Of a DNA stretch of 57,503 nucleotides, positions 1-7,363 are shown in pieces; position 1 is the first letter of the stretch; each line of letters starts with the position of its first letter. A program made the position numbers and the translations under genes. The notes below the pieces were generated by a model. It made no database searches. It was not told where the DNA came from and saw nothing but the letters and a program-made list of their open reading frames with translations. This DNA comes from a virus, in IMG/VR virus record IMGVR_UViG_3300022221_000009, positions 1-57,503 of that record. One strand, 5' to 3'.

Positions 1-776
1 CTCTGCATAGGGTGTTGCTGCAACCAATTACCGAACGCATCTGATGACACAATCTCTTGTCGATCAGGATGTCTCTCGTCGATCTGCCGCAGATGGTCTG
101 CCATGGCATTACGATTTTGCATATGCCTGTCTTCAACAATCTGTTCCTGCATCGTGCTAATAACCGGAGTGATCTGGTTTTGCAGATTAGAAACCGTTTG
201 ATTGAGTGCATCGAGAATTGGTCCGACAATATCCGGATAGTCCTGCTGTGCCTTTTCAAGCTCAGCCGTCATCCGAACAACGTGTTCTTGACCGCTCTCA
301 CCCGGTCGCTGCTGGGTGATCTCGATTACGTTTGGTTGCTCACCACCACTCCCTTCACCACCTAAGTCGGTTGGTGTTTGGATTTGCGTGGCATTACCTT
401 CCTCGTTCCGACCAACTGATAGAATTGAGAGGTCACGACGCAACTTGGCATTATCTGCCGCCACTTGATCAGTGTGGGAGCGTAAATTGGCATAACTTTC
501 CTCAGTCTGTTGCCGTTTTTGTGCTTCCTCACGGTACAAGGCCTCGAAGTCAACACTGTTATCCGGATTGGGTTCAGCGGGGACTGCATGTGTGTTGAGA
601 TCTTCCGCGTTGGAAACAACCTCAACAGGCACTGCAGGCGCATCACCTTCACCGGGTACAGCTTGACCTTCTACCGGTTGCTCAGCGGGCTTATCTGGAT
701 TTCCCAGGGCTTCACCACTTTGCAATTGACTTGTCTGTTCTCTGATCTCTTTGGCTTTTTGTGCTGCGTTGGACAT
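1..776 (-). CDS. Scaffold-like protein, N-terminal part (runs off the window)
   Basis: This is the first 258 codons of a hydrophilic, acidic, Gln/Glu-rich protein that starts at the ATG at 776, behind a good AGGAG site, and is open to position 1. The body has coiled-coil character (Gln/Glu-rich helices around residues 80-115 and 175-235) and no hydrophobic segment. Position between the portal and the coat protein, plus this composition, fits a head scaffolding protein; that role is inferred from synteny and not from a recognised motif. The matching C-terminal part lies at 57187-57503, and joining the ends needs two extra bases (modulo 3) to stay in frame. The leader upstream carries a parS-like dyad and repeats. 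Confidence 0.7.
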   Translation of the reverse strand, partial: MSNAAQKAKEIREQTSQLQSGEALGNPDKPAEQPVEGQAVPGEGDAPAVPVEVVSNAEDLNTHAVPAEPNPDNSVDFEALYREEAQKRQQTEESYANLRSHTDQVAADNAKLRRDLSILSVGRNEEGNATQIQTPTDLGGEGSGGEQPNVIEITQQRPGESGQEHVVRMTAELEKAQQDYPDIVGPILDALNQTVSNLQNQITPVISTMQEQIVEDRHMQNRNAMADHLRQIDERHPDRQEIVSSDAFGNWLQQHPMQ

Positions 777-788
777 ACGTTCTCCTAA

Positions 789-909
789 CAGGGCTGACAT
801 AAATGTTTCATGTGAAACATTGACCGCTTATCTGCTCTCAGTTGGGCCAGGGCTACCTTTGGCTTATCTGGCGGTTAAAAATCACAACAGGGCTACCGTG
901 GCTTATCTG
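789..909. repeat. Three related leader repeats, one split by the parS-like dyad
   Basis: Two near-identical direct repeats of 22-23 bp occur at 848-870 and 888-909; both begin CAGGGCTACC and end GGCTTATCTG. A third copy seems split: CAGGGCT at 789-795 and GCTTATCTG at 826-834 flank a segment of about 30 bp that contains the parS-like dyad. No coding frame explains them. They may be protein binding sites or part of a packaging or leader element. Confidence 0.6.
804..819. promoter_or_regulatory. parS-like dyad (ParB-type binding site candidate)
   Basis: The sixteen bases TGTTTCATGTGAAACA differ at one central position from the chromosomal parS consensus TGTTNCACGTGAAACA. The dyad arms extend to 9 bp on each side (802-821). 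It lies 28 bp upstream of the scaffold-like start codon, in a non-coding gap. No parB gene was recognised in the window, so any binder would be host ParB or an unidentified protein. Confidence 0.55.
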
Positions 910-925
910 CTGTGTTGAAAAGGCA

Positions 926-953
926 TAAAAAAAGGCCACTTAAAGTGACCTTT
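926..953 (-). terminator. Intrinsic terminator downstream of the 97-residue gene
   Basis: Read leftward, the sequence forms a stem of about 9 bp (AAAGGTCAC with GTGGCCTTT, loop TTTAA, one G-T pair) followed by four or more further T residues. It lies between the gene ending at 980 and the scaffold-like gene, inside the late operon, and so should reduce or regulate readthrough. Confidence 0.75.
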
Positions 954-979
954 GTTTAAACCGTTTCGATTTGTGATTG

Positions 980-1273
980 TTATATGTGACCGACTCCTGA
1001 ATCATCTTGATCTGTTAGTTCTACTTCCCGGACGGGTTTTGATGCTCGACACATATTCTCAGCCTGCTCAAAGATATGACTCAAAGGTCTAAGTGCCTTA
1101 GCGGATCCTTGCGCCCGATAGACATCCTCACCAATTGCATTTTCCATTTCGTCACGAGCAGCCTTATGCAAGGTTTTTAAAAAGGTTTCTATAGTCCTCG
1201 CAGCCGATGGCATTTCTTGAGCAACCGAGTGAAAAGCCCGCGCCACATCAACATCCAATAACATCGAATTCAC
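980..1273 (-). CDS. Hypothetical 97-residue protein between portal and scaffold
   Basis: Small, mainly helical, acidic protein with no family I recognise. Its start overlaps the portal stop by 4 bp (ATGA arrangement), so it is probably translationally coupled to the portal. An intrinsic terminator follows. The position suggests a head-assembly or virion-associated accessory role, which is inference only. Confidence 0.7.
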   Translation of the reverse strand: MNSMLLDVDVARAFHSVAQEMPSAARTIETFLKTLHKAARDEMENAIGEDVYRAQGSAKALRPLSHIFEQAENMCRASKPVREVELTDQDDSGVGHI

Positions 1274-3168
1274 ATCACACCTCCAGGCGGTAACATTGCT
1301 TGTTGCGGCGCTTGAGGCATCCCCTGCTGACCACCTGACATATCAGGCGCAACCTGGCCTGCCTTTTCTTCATCCGACACCACCATGGTGTCAGGTTTGA
1401 TATCCATACCGTCCGCAATCTCACGCATGGCCTCAGTACTCTTTAGGTCAGGATGACCGGCAAACATCTGCGCGAACTGCATCATCTTCTGGGTCTGGAT
1501 TTCTTTCGCCATGATCGCGGCAGAGCCTTTCGCCCTGACCAACATCTTGCCCAGAATCTCCCGTTTGGGGTTATGCCGCATATTCCAGTCATACATAGCT
1601 TCAATCAACGGCTCCAGGCCAAAGGCATCGATATTGCGCATCACCTTCTTGAGTGATCTGTTGGCATTGGAATTCAGGATACTCATGCCCGTGGCCGTAT
1701 CATTAGTGTTGGTCCCTTCCATGCCTGAGGTCAACGACGGCATAAAGGTTTCTTCGTCCATCAGCTGCCGGAACAGGTGGATGATCTTGATAAACTGATC
1801 TGTGTAGGCTGGTATCTCAAAAACATTGACCGCGCGCTTACTGTTATTACCGTCATGCTTCGAGTAAATCACACGCCAAGCCCGGATATCATCAACCTTC
1901 TCTCCGGGCTGTAATAAATCCATATTCACATCAAGTAATGGACCACTAGCAATCGCCGCGTTATCAATCATGATACGCGCCGCCGCGTTAATCGCGTCTT
2001 GAGAACCTTTACCCAGGTACGGGACGCCTTTCCCGAAAGGCCCAAAGCCAGCCCGTTTCACATATGGGATAATGTTGTATGGGATTCGGCCCTTGTGTTG
2101 CTTGGCCTTCAGTACAAACTGACCGCAGTACCAAATACAACCTTGTGTCTCCAGCGATTGCAATTCATACGGCATCTTGACGCCGGCATTACTTAATTCC
2201 TGTCCGGTGACCGGCCCATGGTAAACAATCACCCGATAACGCTTGCTTGCATTAGGGTCGGCATCGCCCGCGATAGTGCGTAACTCAATCTGATGCGTTT
2301 CAAGATTGGCATTACCCGCTGGAAAGTCTCGCAAGATCCGCAGGACCGAAGACGTATTGAACCCAGACTGCATTGCCAGATCCATCATTTGTGCGCGAGT
2401 CAGGAACAATTCTTCAAATATGCCGTTACCATCCTGAACACTAGTGGCTTCCATGTCCGGATAAAGATTGAAAATAGAGCAATACTTAACGTCCGGCTTA
2501 TGGCCCTGGCGCTCAATTTCGTTGGCGACCACCTCCATATTGGCATCGAACCCGACTTCCCAGTCACTCTTTTTGTCTTTGACCGTAAACGGGCCTTTCA
2601 AAGCACCTGATCCGGTAATCGTCATTTCAAGCACGGCCAGATCCAGATTTTCTGGCAAGTCAACCTCATCCAGCTGATTGCTGATTTCTGTCTTCATCGA
2701 TTCCGTGCGTACTCGCATCTCCTCGCGGATATGCTGAATAGTAATCCCCTGCTGTATCAAAAAAGGATGAAGCTCTGCATCATCCGGTATCGGCGCCGGG
2801 TCCAGGTCCCACGGCTCATCAGATAAGAAGTCCATGATCGCCGCATGCGCAGAATGAACTTTCATCTGCGTCAAACCAACCCACAATTTGGATCGACCAG
2901 CTTTAAACCGGGCCATTACGTTTGGTGAATACTCGTTGTTGTAACGACGGTAAGCATCCAACCACTCTTGTTCAAGTGTTTCACGCCGACGCCGACGTAC
3001 TTCTAATTCAGTATTTAACCTGGCGACCAAGTTACTTGGGCGGGACATTGTTTCCAGTGCTGCACCCAAGGTGTTTTCAACTTCTGCTAAATGTGCAGCA
3101 CGATTAGATAACTGATGATCACTTGGCCGGATAGCCATGGCTTGTACTTGTTGTTGTGGTACAGCCAT
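1270..3168 (-). CDS. Portal protein
   Basis: A 632-residue protein directly after the large terminase, of the length usual for portals of short-tailed phages of the P22/N4-like kind. It has a charged helical N-terminal region (residues 20-110), a mixed central body and a Gln/Met/Pro/Gly-rich C-terminus (about residues 600-632). As a dodecameric ring it would form the DNA entry vertex and contact terminase and the adaptor proteins encoded at 53886-55219. The start codon overlaps the stop of the 40-residue remnant upstream (TAATG). The call rests on size, order and overall resemblance. Confidence 0.85.
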   Translation of the reverse strand: MAVPQQQVQAMAIRPSDHQLSNRAAHLAEVENTLGAALETMSRPSNLVARLNTELEVRRRRRETLEQEWLDAYRRYNNEYSPNVMARFKAGRSKLWVGLTQMKVHSAHAAIMDFLSDEPWDLDPAPIPDDAELHPFLIQQGITIQHIREEMRVRTESMKTEISNQLDEVDLPENLDLAVLEMTITGSGALKGPFTVKDKKSDWEVGFDANMEVVANEIERQGHKPDVKYCSIFNLYPDMEATSVQDGNGIFEELFLTRAQMMDLAMQSGFNTSSVLRILRDFPAGNANLETHQIELRTIAGDADPNASKRYRVIVYHGPVTGQELSNAGVKMPYELQSLETQGCIWYCGQFVLKAKQHKGRIPYNIIPYVKRAGFGPFGKGVPYLGKGSQDAINAAARIMIDNAAIASGPLLDVNMDLLQPGEKVDDIRAWRVIYSKHDGNNSKRAVNVFEIPAYTDQFIKIIHLFRQLMDEETFMPSLTSGMEGTNTNDTATGMSILNSNANRSLKKVMRNIDAFGLEPLIEAMYDWNMRHNPKREILGKMLVRAKGSAAIMAKEIQTQKMMQFAQMFAGHPDLKSTEAMREIADGMDIKPDTMVVSDEEKAGQVAPDMSGGQQGMPQAPQQAMLPPGGVM

Positions 3169-3290
3169 TAGTCGCTACCCAGCAAATCAAACGCATCGAC
3201 ACCAATACCACAGGATGCACATGGATTTTTACCTGAAGCCAATGCACCAATAGCAAAGTCACGTCCACTCCCCCACGCTATAATAGTCAA
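3168..3290 (-). CDS. Miniature Ntn-hydrolase (HslV/proteasome-like) remnant, 40 residues
   Basis: This TTG-started ORF overlaps the terminase stop (TTGA) and the portal start (TAATG), so it sits snugly in the operon. The protein begins MTIIAW, as phage HslV-like Ntn hydrolases do, then jumps to GSGRDFAIGALASGK, the C-terminal signature of that family, and ends with a CGIGVD motif that also belongs to the family's C-terminus. The middle of a normal protein of about 180 residues is absent. I infer an internal deletion that kept the frame. Without the core fold, peptidase activity is unlikely; it may persist for translational coupling or as a microprotein. Confidence 0.6.
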   Translation of the reverse strand: MTIIAWGSGRDFAIGALASGKNPCASCGIGVDAFDLLGSD

Positions 3291-4756
3291 TACCCTGCTC
3301 CTGTATCTGCTGGCTCATGCTGTCGAGAACCGACGCTACCACCGGTTAAAAATGGATTGCCGATCACTTCAAAGCGATACACAGATCGCACGTCATAACG
3401 TAGTGCATCCAGTAAGTGATCGTTTTTCTTCACAATCTTGCCTTTTTCATCTCGGTGATATAAATCGAATTCCTGTAAGGTTTGAACACAATGCCCCATA
3501 ATTTTAAGACGGCCTGTTGCGATACGCTGATAGCAGTCCAATATCCCAGCGGCGACCGAATTGTCAGCCAACTTGATATCAAGTCCGGCTTTCCCGTATT
3601 CCTTAATGACCTTCTTGCCGTCCAGTTCGTTGGACTTGTTACCGGACGGATCCCCCCAGATGGGAATATTGCCGAAGGCCTTGATGGCCGCGGCATGGTT
3701 GACCGGTGGTAACTGGCCCTGCTTGTACTCACCGTAGACGTAGATGATGTCACCCTCTTCGTCATAGCATTGCACACTAGCGGCAGTCCAATTCCAACCG
3801 AAGTCCATTCCAATCCCACGAGGCCAGTTTCTCGGTACCTGGAATGTCGGCACCACAACTTGGTCACGCACAAACGGGTAAATCTTGCCTGCACCCAGTT
3901 GTGGCCGACCATGTTCTCGGGCTTCGAGTTCATGTGGCGGCAATTCCTTGCGCATTTCTTCGACGACTGCCGGCGACAACCAAGGGTTGTCCTGCCAACC
4001 GGCCTGGATGCGATATCGGTTACTGGCATCAAACTCATCACCGAAAAACATCATGGCCACATCGGACATGCCCGACAGCGGCGTCATGGTGAGATACAGG
4101 ATCCCTTCCGTATCGGCTATACGTTGATAGCACTCGTCATAAACACTTTTCGGCGGTTCTTCGTCCAGGTGTATCCAGTGTAGCGATACCGCCTGGAACT
4201 TCTTTCGTCCTTGATCGTACGATTTAAAGTCAATCTCGGAGACACCGCCAGTCACATGCTGGATAGTGACCACATCCACCGCGTCGGCCACACCCCGCTT
4301 GCGCGTGATACTGAGTATCAGGTGTTTGGGTATTAACCCGGTGCCCCACTCACCCGGGGGACCCAGCAGGACACGCTGAATACCATCACGGGTACTTTCG
4401 GCAGTATCCGAAGCGACTCGACCGCGTGTATGCTCAGTAAACCGCCTGCCTTTCCACCACCATGGATACAGCCCGGTGGCGTGATACGCATCCTCGGCGC
4501 CACCACCAACACTTTTCCCAGTGCGGTTACCACCAAAGAAAGCGCGGACCCGGTGCAGGAATCCAGCTAAGTGAAACGCGACCTGCTTATGGTGCGGCCG
4601 GTTGAACTTCTTACCAACCGGATCGTATTGCTCCAGTTTGACCAGCTTACGGCGCTTCTTTAACGCCTCCAGCAGTACCAGCTTACGTTCAAGTGGGTTG
4701 TCCGGTAGCTGCTCGACTAAATCACGGGCGACGCTGGCCGAAACGGGGAAGTTCAT
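3287..4756 (-). CDS. terL: Terminase large subunit (packaging ATPase and nuclease)
   Basis: This 489-residue protein has the two-domain layout of packaging motors. The ATPase domain carries a Walker A motif GGNRTGKS at residues 75-82 and a Walker B motif WIHLDEE near residue 198. The RNase H-like nuclease domain carries the first acidic residue in GMDFGW (about residue 317) and a late acidic motif DHLLDALRY (about residue 450). It pumps DNA into proheads through the portal and cuts concatemers. It follows the small terminase by 9 bp and overlaps the downstream miniature ORF by 3 bp. Confidence 0.95.
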   Translation of the reverse strand: MNFPVSASVARDLVEQLPDNPLERKLVLLEALKKRRKLVKLEQYDPVGKKFNRPHHKQVAFHLAGFLHRVRAFFGGNRTGKSVGGGAEDAYHATGLYPWWWKGRRFTEHTRGRVASDTAESTRDGIQRVLLGPPGEWGTGLIPKHLILSITRKRGVADAVDVVTIQHVTGGVSEIDFKSYDQGRKKFQAVSLHWIHLDEEPPKSVYDECYQRIADTEGILYLTMTPLSGMSDVAMMFFGDEFDASNRYRIQAGWQDNPWLSPAVVEEMRKELPPHELEAREHGRPQLGAGKIYPFVRDQVVVPTFQVPRNWPRGIGMDFGWNWTAASVQCYDEEGDIIYVYGEYKQGQLPPVNHAAAIKAFGNIPIWGDPSGNKSNELDGKKVIKEYGKAGLDIKLADNSVAAGILDCYQRIATGRLKIMGHCVQTLQEFDLYHRDEKGKIVKKNDHLLDALRYDVRSVYRFEVIGNPFLTGGSVGSRQHEPADTGAGY

Positions 4757-4765
4757 TTGTTCCCC

Positions 4766-5392
4766 TTAATTCAATCTTCCACGATGCTCATCCAGTTCCT
4801 TTTCAGCTTCGGCAATCAGCTTTTCAATTTCATCCTCGGGCAGATCAGAAGCCAACCGATCGGTAATCGATGTCGGCTTACCTTCGGCCAGCTGTGAGGC
4901 ATGGTGCACATCACGAATGACCCGAGCGGCTTCGCCTGGACCCACTGTTGATATCTGGCCCACCATTTCCTTGGCAACCACATCATACTTCTCAATTATG
5001 TATCCATTAACCAAACCATCTTTTACGGAATTTAGGGCCAGCATGATGGTGCCCCACGCCTCCTCAACAAACCCTTCACGCTTGGCGGCACGAATCTTTT
5101 GCAACTCATCCATGGGTATTTCATCTTTGATTCGTTGAATCTGCTCGCGGGTAAGACCGGATATGCGGGAAATTTCAGCAATATTGTCAGAGATACCAAA
5201 TAAGGCACGAACCAACTCCTCTTCCTTGGGGCCGGCATGCTGTCCTTTCTTACGCTGCACTGGCTTGATATCAGCTAATTCAGTAATGGGGCGAATGGCT
5301 TGTTTCTTAGCAACTTTCTTCTTAGCCACCTTTTTTTTGGTATGCGCGCGCGTAGAAGTTTGTTTTTTCTGGGGTTTCTTCTTCGCAGCCAT
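4766..5392 (-). CDS. terS: Terminase small subunit
   Basis: A 208-residue protein immediately upstream of the large terminase. The first 40 residues are extremely Lys-rich (repeated KKVAKK), suiting DNA contact. A helix-turn-helix-like segment follows near residues 70-95 (IAEISRISGLTREQIQRI), and the rest is helical and acidic at the C-terminus. It would recognise the packaging site and load the large subunit. The call rests on position plus HTH, as small terminases diverge rapidly. Confidence 0.8.
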   Translation of the reverse strand: MAAKKKPQKKQTSTRAHTKKKVAKKKVAKKQAIRPITELADIKPVQRKKGQHAGPKEEELVRALFGISDNIAEISRISGLTREQIQRIKDEIPMDELQKIRAAKREGFVEEAWGTIMLALNSVKDGLVNGYIIEKYDVVAKEMVGQISTVGPGEAARVIRDVHHASQLAEGKPTSITDRLASDLPEDEIEKLIAEAEKELDEHRGRLN

Positions 5393-5411
5393 AGTTTAGT
5401 TGTCCGCAATT

Positions 5412-5486
5412 TTAGCGACGTTGGGTAACAAGTTCATCACAGTAATCTCTTACCTCGCAGTCTAAGTTTCCAAATTTGATACGCAT
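5412..5486 (-). CDS. Possible 24-residue leader peptide upstream of terminase
   Basis: A short ORF with a plausible GAGG ribosome site 7 bases before its ATG, ending 20 bases before the small terminase start. Its product is charged with two Cys residues and resembles nothing I know. It could be a coupling leader for the late operon or chance. Confidence 0.35.
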   Translation of the reverse strand: MRIKFGNLDCEVRDYCDELVTQRR

Positions 5487-5932
5487 ATCAATCCTCAATT
5501 AAATTCCGCACCCACAGCCGCAGTTCCACATCTCCAGGCCAAAAAAAACCCCGTCCATTTGAATGGCGGGGCTTTAAAACACAGCTAGATGGTCTGAACC
5601 TAACTATTGTTGACGACGATTCGGTGATGAGCAAGTTGTGGTATCAACCAGGAGACCCAACCATGGACCTCCGTAGTCACCTTGCGCAGCATACAGATAA
5701 ATCCTAAAGTAGATTAAACAATAAATCAACCAAATGTAATCTGAAGTAGTATTGTTTGTGATACTTAAAAAGGGTGCCCTGCATCCTGCAAGGCTTGGGA
5801 ATGGGTACAACTTCATGTTGTATTTCTGTCTTGGGAGAAACAGAAATAATAATTTATCACAACAAATTTGTTTGTGTAGCTTATTTTTTCTGGGTATCCG
5901 GATTTTATGATTGATATATGATTTATAGTCGC
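5487..5932. other. Intergenic region between early-left and late operons
   Basis: About 440 bases without a convincing gene. It holds the leftward terminator at 5541-5571, an 8-bp inverted repeat (ATTTCTGT with ACAGAAAT) at 5822-5847, an AT-rich imperfect dyad near 5858-5877, and at the right edge one copy of the promoter/operator inverted repeat described at 5893. A late promoter should lie here or just left of it, but I cannot identify one. A 70-codon minus-strand ORF at 5604-5816 lacks a ribosome site and a protein-like composition. Confidence 0.6.
5541..5571 (-). terminator. Intrinsic terminator ending the early-left operon
   Basis: Read leftward: a GC-rich stem CCCCG-CCATT paired with AATGG-CGGGG with one bulged base and a 2-base loop, followed by eight T residues. 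It separates early-left transcription (genes down to 5933) from the terminase genes, so the late operon needs either its own promoter or antitermination. Confidence 0.85.
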
Positions 5933-5941
5933 CTACAACAG
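5893..5941 (+). promoter_or_regulatory. Left inverted promoter/operator copy flanking the KorA-like module
   Basis: The 16-mer GGTATCCGGATTTTAT at 5893-5908 recurs perfectly inverted at 7453-7468. After it comes TTGATA, a 17-base spacer, and TACAAC, with a GTCGCCTAC element across the would-be -10, in the same order as the strong promoter on the other side of the module but pointing rightward. It overlaps the stop codon of the 66-residue gene. It may be a weak antisense promoter or an operator decoy. Confidence 0.45.
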
Positions 5942-6133
5942 CCTGTTTTTCTCGTCAATCAACAGTCGATTGATGAGGTCTGTCTCTGTCACATCATCCC
6001 CTAATTTGAGGCAGATTTTTAAAGCCTCGTTGGCCTCAGGCGAGAGCCTCCAGGATTTGCGGGCGCCGCCCGCGTGTTTGAGCGCGGCGATAGAGTCGTT
6101 TACTCGCTGCGTGGCTGTGCGTGGTTTAGTCAT
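5933..6133 (-). CDS. Small DNA-binding-like protein, 66 residues
   Basis: Basic N-terminus (TKPRTATQRV) followed by a compact segment with a Lys-Ser-Trp-Arg-Leu strand and two helices (SPEANEALKIC and TETDLINRLLI), the pattern of ribbon-helix-helix or short plasmid-type repressors. It overlaps the KorA/DUF1456-like gene upstream by 4 bp, so the two are co-translated. I infer a co-regulator; no exact family is recognised. Its stop codon lies within the GTAGGCGACTA operator-like sequence. Confidence 0.6.
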   Translation of the reverse strand: MTKPRTATQRVNDSIAALKHAGGARKSWRLSPEANEALKICLKLGDDVTETDLINRLLIDEKNRLL

Positions 6134-6639
6134 TTAGTTGGCTCCAGCGAGCGAAACGCCACACGCTCCATTTTGCGCACCTCGTCGGCCATTTCATCCG
6201 GCACGCAGACAGTGACACATTGACACTCGCGCGGACAGCCCACAATGCCGCGATGTTCGCGCAGGATTTTGTAACACCAGGTCCGCACGTCCTCGCGTTT
6301 TTTGCCTGTGATGTTAGCAACGTGTTTGTGACTGTGCCCCTCCACCAGCACCAGCCGCGCCGCCTCCAGGCTGGCGGGCGCGATCTTGGTGTAGCTGGCG
6401 GCAAGGTCAAATTGCTCGGGGGTCATGACTCGATATTCAAACATACCCTTAATAAATCCATTCAAGATTTCATCCGGCATTTCGGCCGCTCTGTCATTAT
6501 CTAAATCTGTTCGCCAGCCTTTAATTTTTGAATTCGTTGCAACAATGCCGCCGAGTTTGAATATCTCAATCGTTAAGTCTCTATCTCTACCGACGCCCGT
6601 CAAGTGCAGCAATTTTTTAAATATCTCGTTGTTGTTCAT
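6130..6639 (-). CDS. DUF1456-TrfB/KorA-like fusion regulator
   Basis: A 169-residue protein with two parts. Residues 1-68 resemble one repeat of DUF1456 (YehS family), starting MNNNEIFKKL and ending near ILNGFIKGMF. Residues 72-130 resemble the TrfB/KorA helix-turn-helix of plasmid global regulators: MTPEQFDLAAS, then AARLVLVEGHSHKHVANITGK. The C-terminus has a CxxxC pair (PRECQC). KorA-type proteins bind short palindromes at their own promoters; the GTAGTCGCCTAC element at 7425-7436 and its copy at 5926 are candidates here. The fusion is unusual and the DUF1456 part may mediate dimerisation, which is inference. Confidence 0.65.
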   Translation of the reverse strand: MNNNEIFKKLLHLTGVGRDRDLTIEIFKLGGIVATNSKIKGWRTDLDNDRAAEMPDEILNGFIKGMFEYRVMTPEQFDLAASYTKIAPASLEAARLVLVEGHSHKHVANITGKKREDVRTWCYKILREHRGIVGCPRECQCVTVCVPDEMADEVRKMERVAFRSLEPTK

Positions 6640-6665
6640 TATCTGACCCCGCTTACTTATTAGAA

Positions 6666-6682
6666 GCTGCCTATGCGGCAGC
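6666..6682 (-). other. Small GCTGCC/GGCAGC hairpin between module genes
   Basis: A 6-bp GC-rich stem with a 5-base loop lies after the 80-residue gene and before the KorA-like gene. A sister hairpin is at 7014-7028. Neither has a T-run, so they look more like RNA stability or processing elements than terminators. Confidence 0.5.
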
Positions 6683-6712
6683 GTAAATTATCTTTGTATG
6701 AGTCAGTTAGTC

Positions 6713-6955
6713 TTACAAAAGATTCTTTATTTCAAGAACATACCTGATCAAATAATGCTCTAAAGTTTCGCCGTTTTCGTCTTCTTTATCGTCCGGACAA
6801 CGAAACCATACCGCATTAACTGTTTTATACTCTACATCTTCTTCTTTTGACGCCCAATTGAATAAAACTCTTTTGAAACCCTGGTTGTTAAATTCTGCAC
6901 ATTCAAGCATAAATGAATGTGCATCGCTTTCGTTTTTAAAATTTAAGACTGGCAT
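6713..6955 (-). CDS. Hypothetical 80-residue protein with pseudoknot leader
   Basis: The start was set at the ATG at 6955, which follows a GGAG site and gives the protein beginning MPVLNF; the longer upstream reading crosses the structured leader. The product is a mixed alpha/beta acidic protein without known motif. Its leader carries the first RNA pseudoknot (6976-7005), ending 16 bases before the ribosome site, so translation control is likely. It belongs to the module transcribed from about 7415. Confidence 0.65.
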   Translation of the reverse strand: MPVLNFKNESDAHSFMLECAEFNNQGFKRVLFNWASKEEDVEYKTVNAVWFRCPDDKEDENGETLEHYLIRYVLEIKNLL

Positions 6956-6975
6956 TATAAGTTTCTCCGTTTCAG

Positions 6976-7005
6976 TCCCGGCATGACCCCGGCCGGGAAT
7001 CGGGG
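6976..7005 (-). promoter_or_regulatory. H-type RNA pseudoknot 1 in a leader
   Basis: In the leftward RNA the order is CCCCG, AU, UCCCGGC, CGGGG, UCAU, GCCGGGA. Stem 1 pairs CCCCG with CGGGG (5 bp) and stem 2 pairs UCCCGGC with GCCGGGA (7 bp); they interleave, with a 2-base and a 4-base crossing loop, the geometry of classical H-type pseudoknots. A ribosome site follows. Pseudoknot 2 keeps the same design with a compensated base-pair change. Confidence 0.7.
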
Positions 7006-7013
7006 TTTTTAAG

Positions 7014-7028
7014 CTGCCTGCACGGCAG
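7014..7028 (-). other. Small CTGCC/GGCAG hairpin upstream of pseudoknot 1
   Basis: A 5-bp stem with 5-base loop, sharing its stem sequence with the hairpin at 6666-6682. It directly precedes pseudoknot 1 in the leftward RNA, separated by an A-rich linker. Confidence 0.5.
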
Positions 7029-7057
7029 TAAATTTGTTTATTGATACAACACACTAA

Positions 7058-7345
7058 TTAGCTCACATGCACAAAATAAATAGTTTCTCGTGTGAAATCC
7101 TCTCTAACTTCGGATGTGTCGTTATAATCTTGATCTATGTCATCGCCAGATCCGATGTGGTCAGAATAGCCCACGCCATGAATTTCCAGCATTACCTCGT
7201 TTTGTATATCATCAAAACACTGAGCAATAAAATCGCTGTTTTCAAAACCGCTGCCCGCGCCGTGCGGTACAAGCGGTGCTTTAATTGCGGAATCAAAGTA
7301 TTCTTGACACCGCTCAACCATTAACTCTTTTGCATTCGTGCTCAT
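7058..7345 (-). CDS. Hypothetical acidic 95-residue protein with pseudoknot leader
   Basis: First gene of the separately promoted module. The start at 7345 follows a strong AGGAG. The protein is acidic in its C-terminal half (runs of Asp/Glu around residues 65-85) and has no recognisable family; acidic small phage proteins are often DNA mimics or inhibitors, but nothing specific supports that here. The whole leader from the predicted transcript start near 7415 to the ribosome site is occupied by a hairpin and pseudoknot 2. Confidence 0.65.
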   Translation of the reverse strand: MSTNAKELMVERCQEYFDSAIKAPLVPHGAGSGFENSDFIAQCFDDIQNEVMLEIHGVGYSDHIGSGDDIDQDYNDTSEVREDFTRETIYFVHVS

Positions 7346-7363
7346 TAATGTATCTCCTATCGG

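Noticed and set aside
5604-5816. A 70-codon minus-strand ORF between the early-left and late operons
   Set aside because: No ribosome site, composition unlike neighbouring proteins, and no recognisable feature; kept only as part of the intergenic description.
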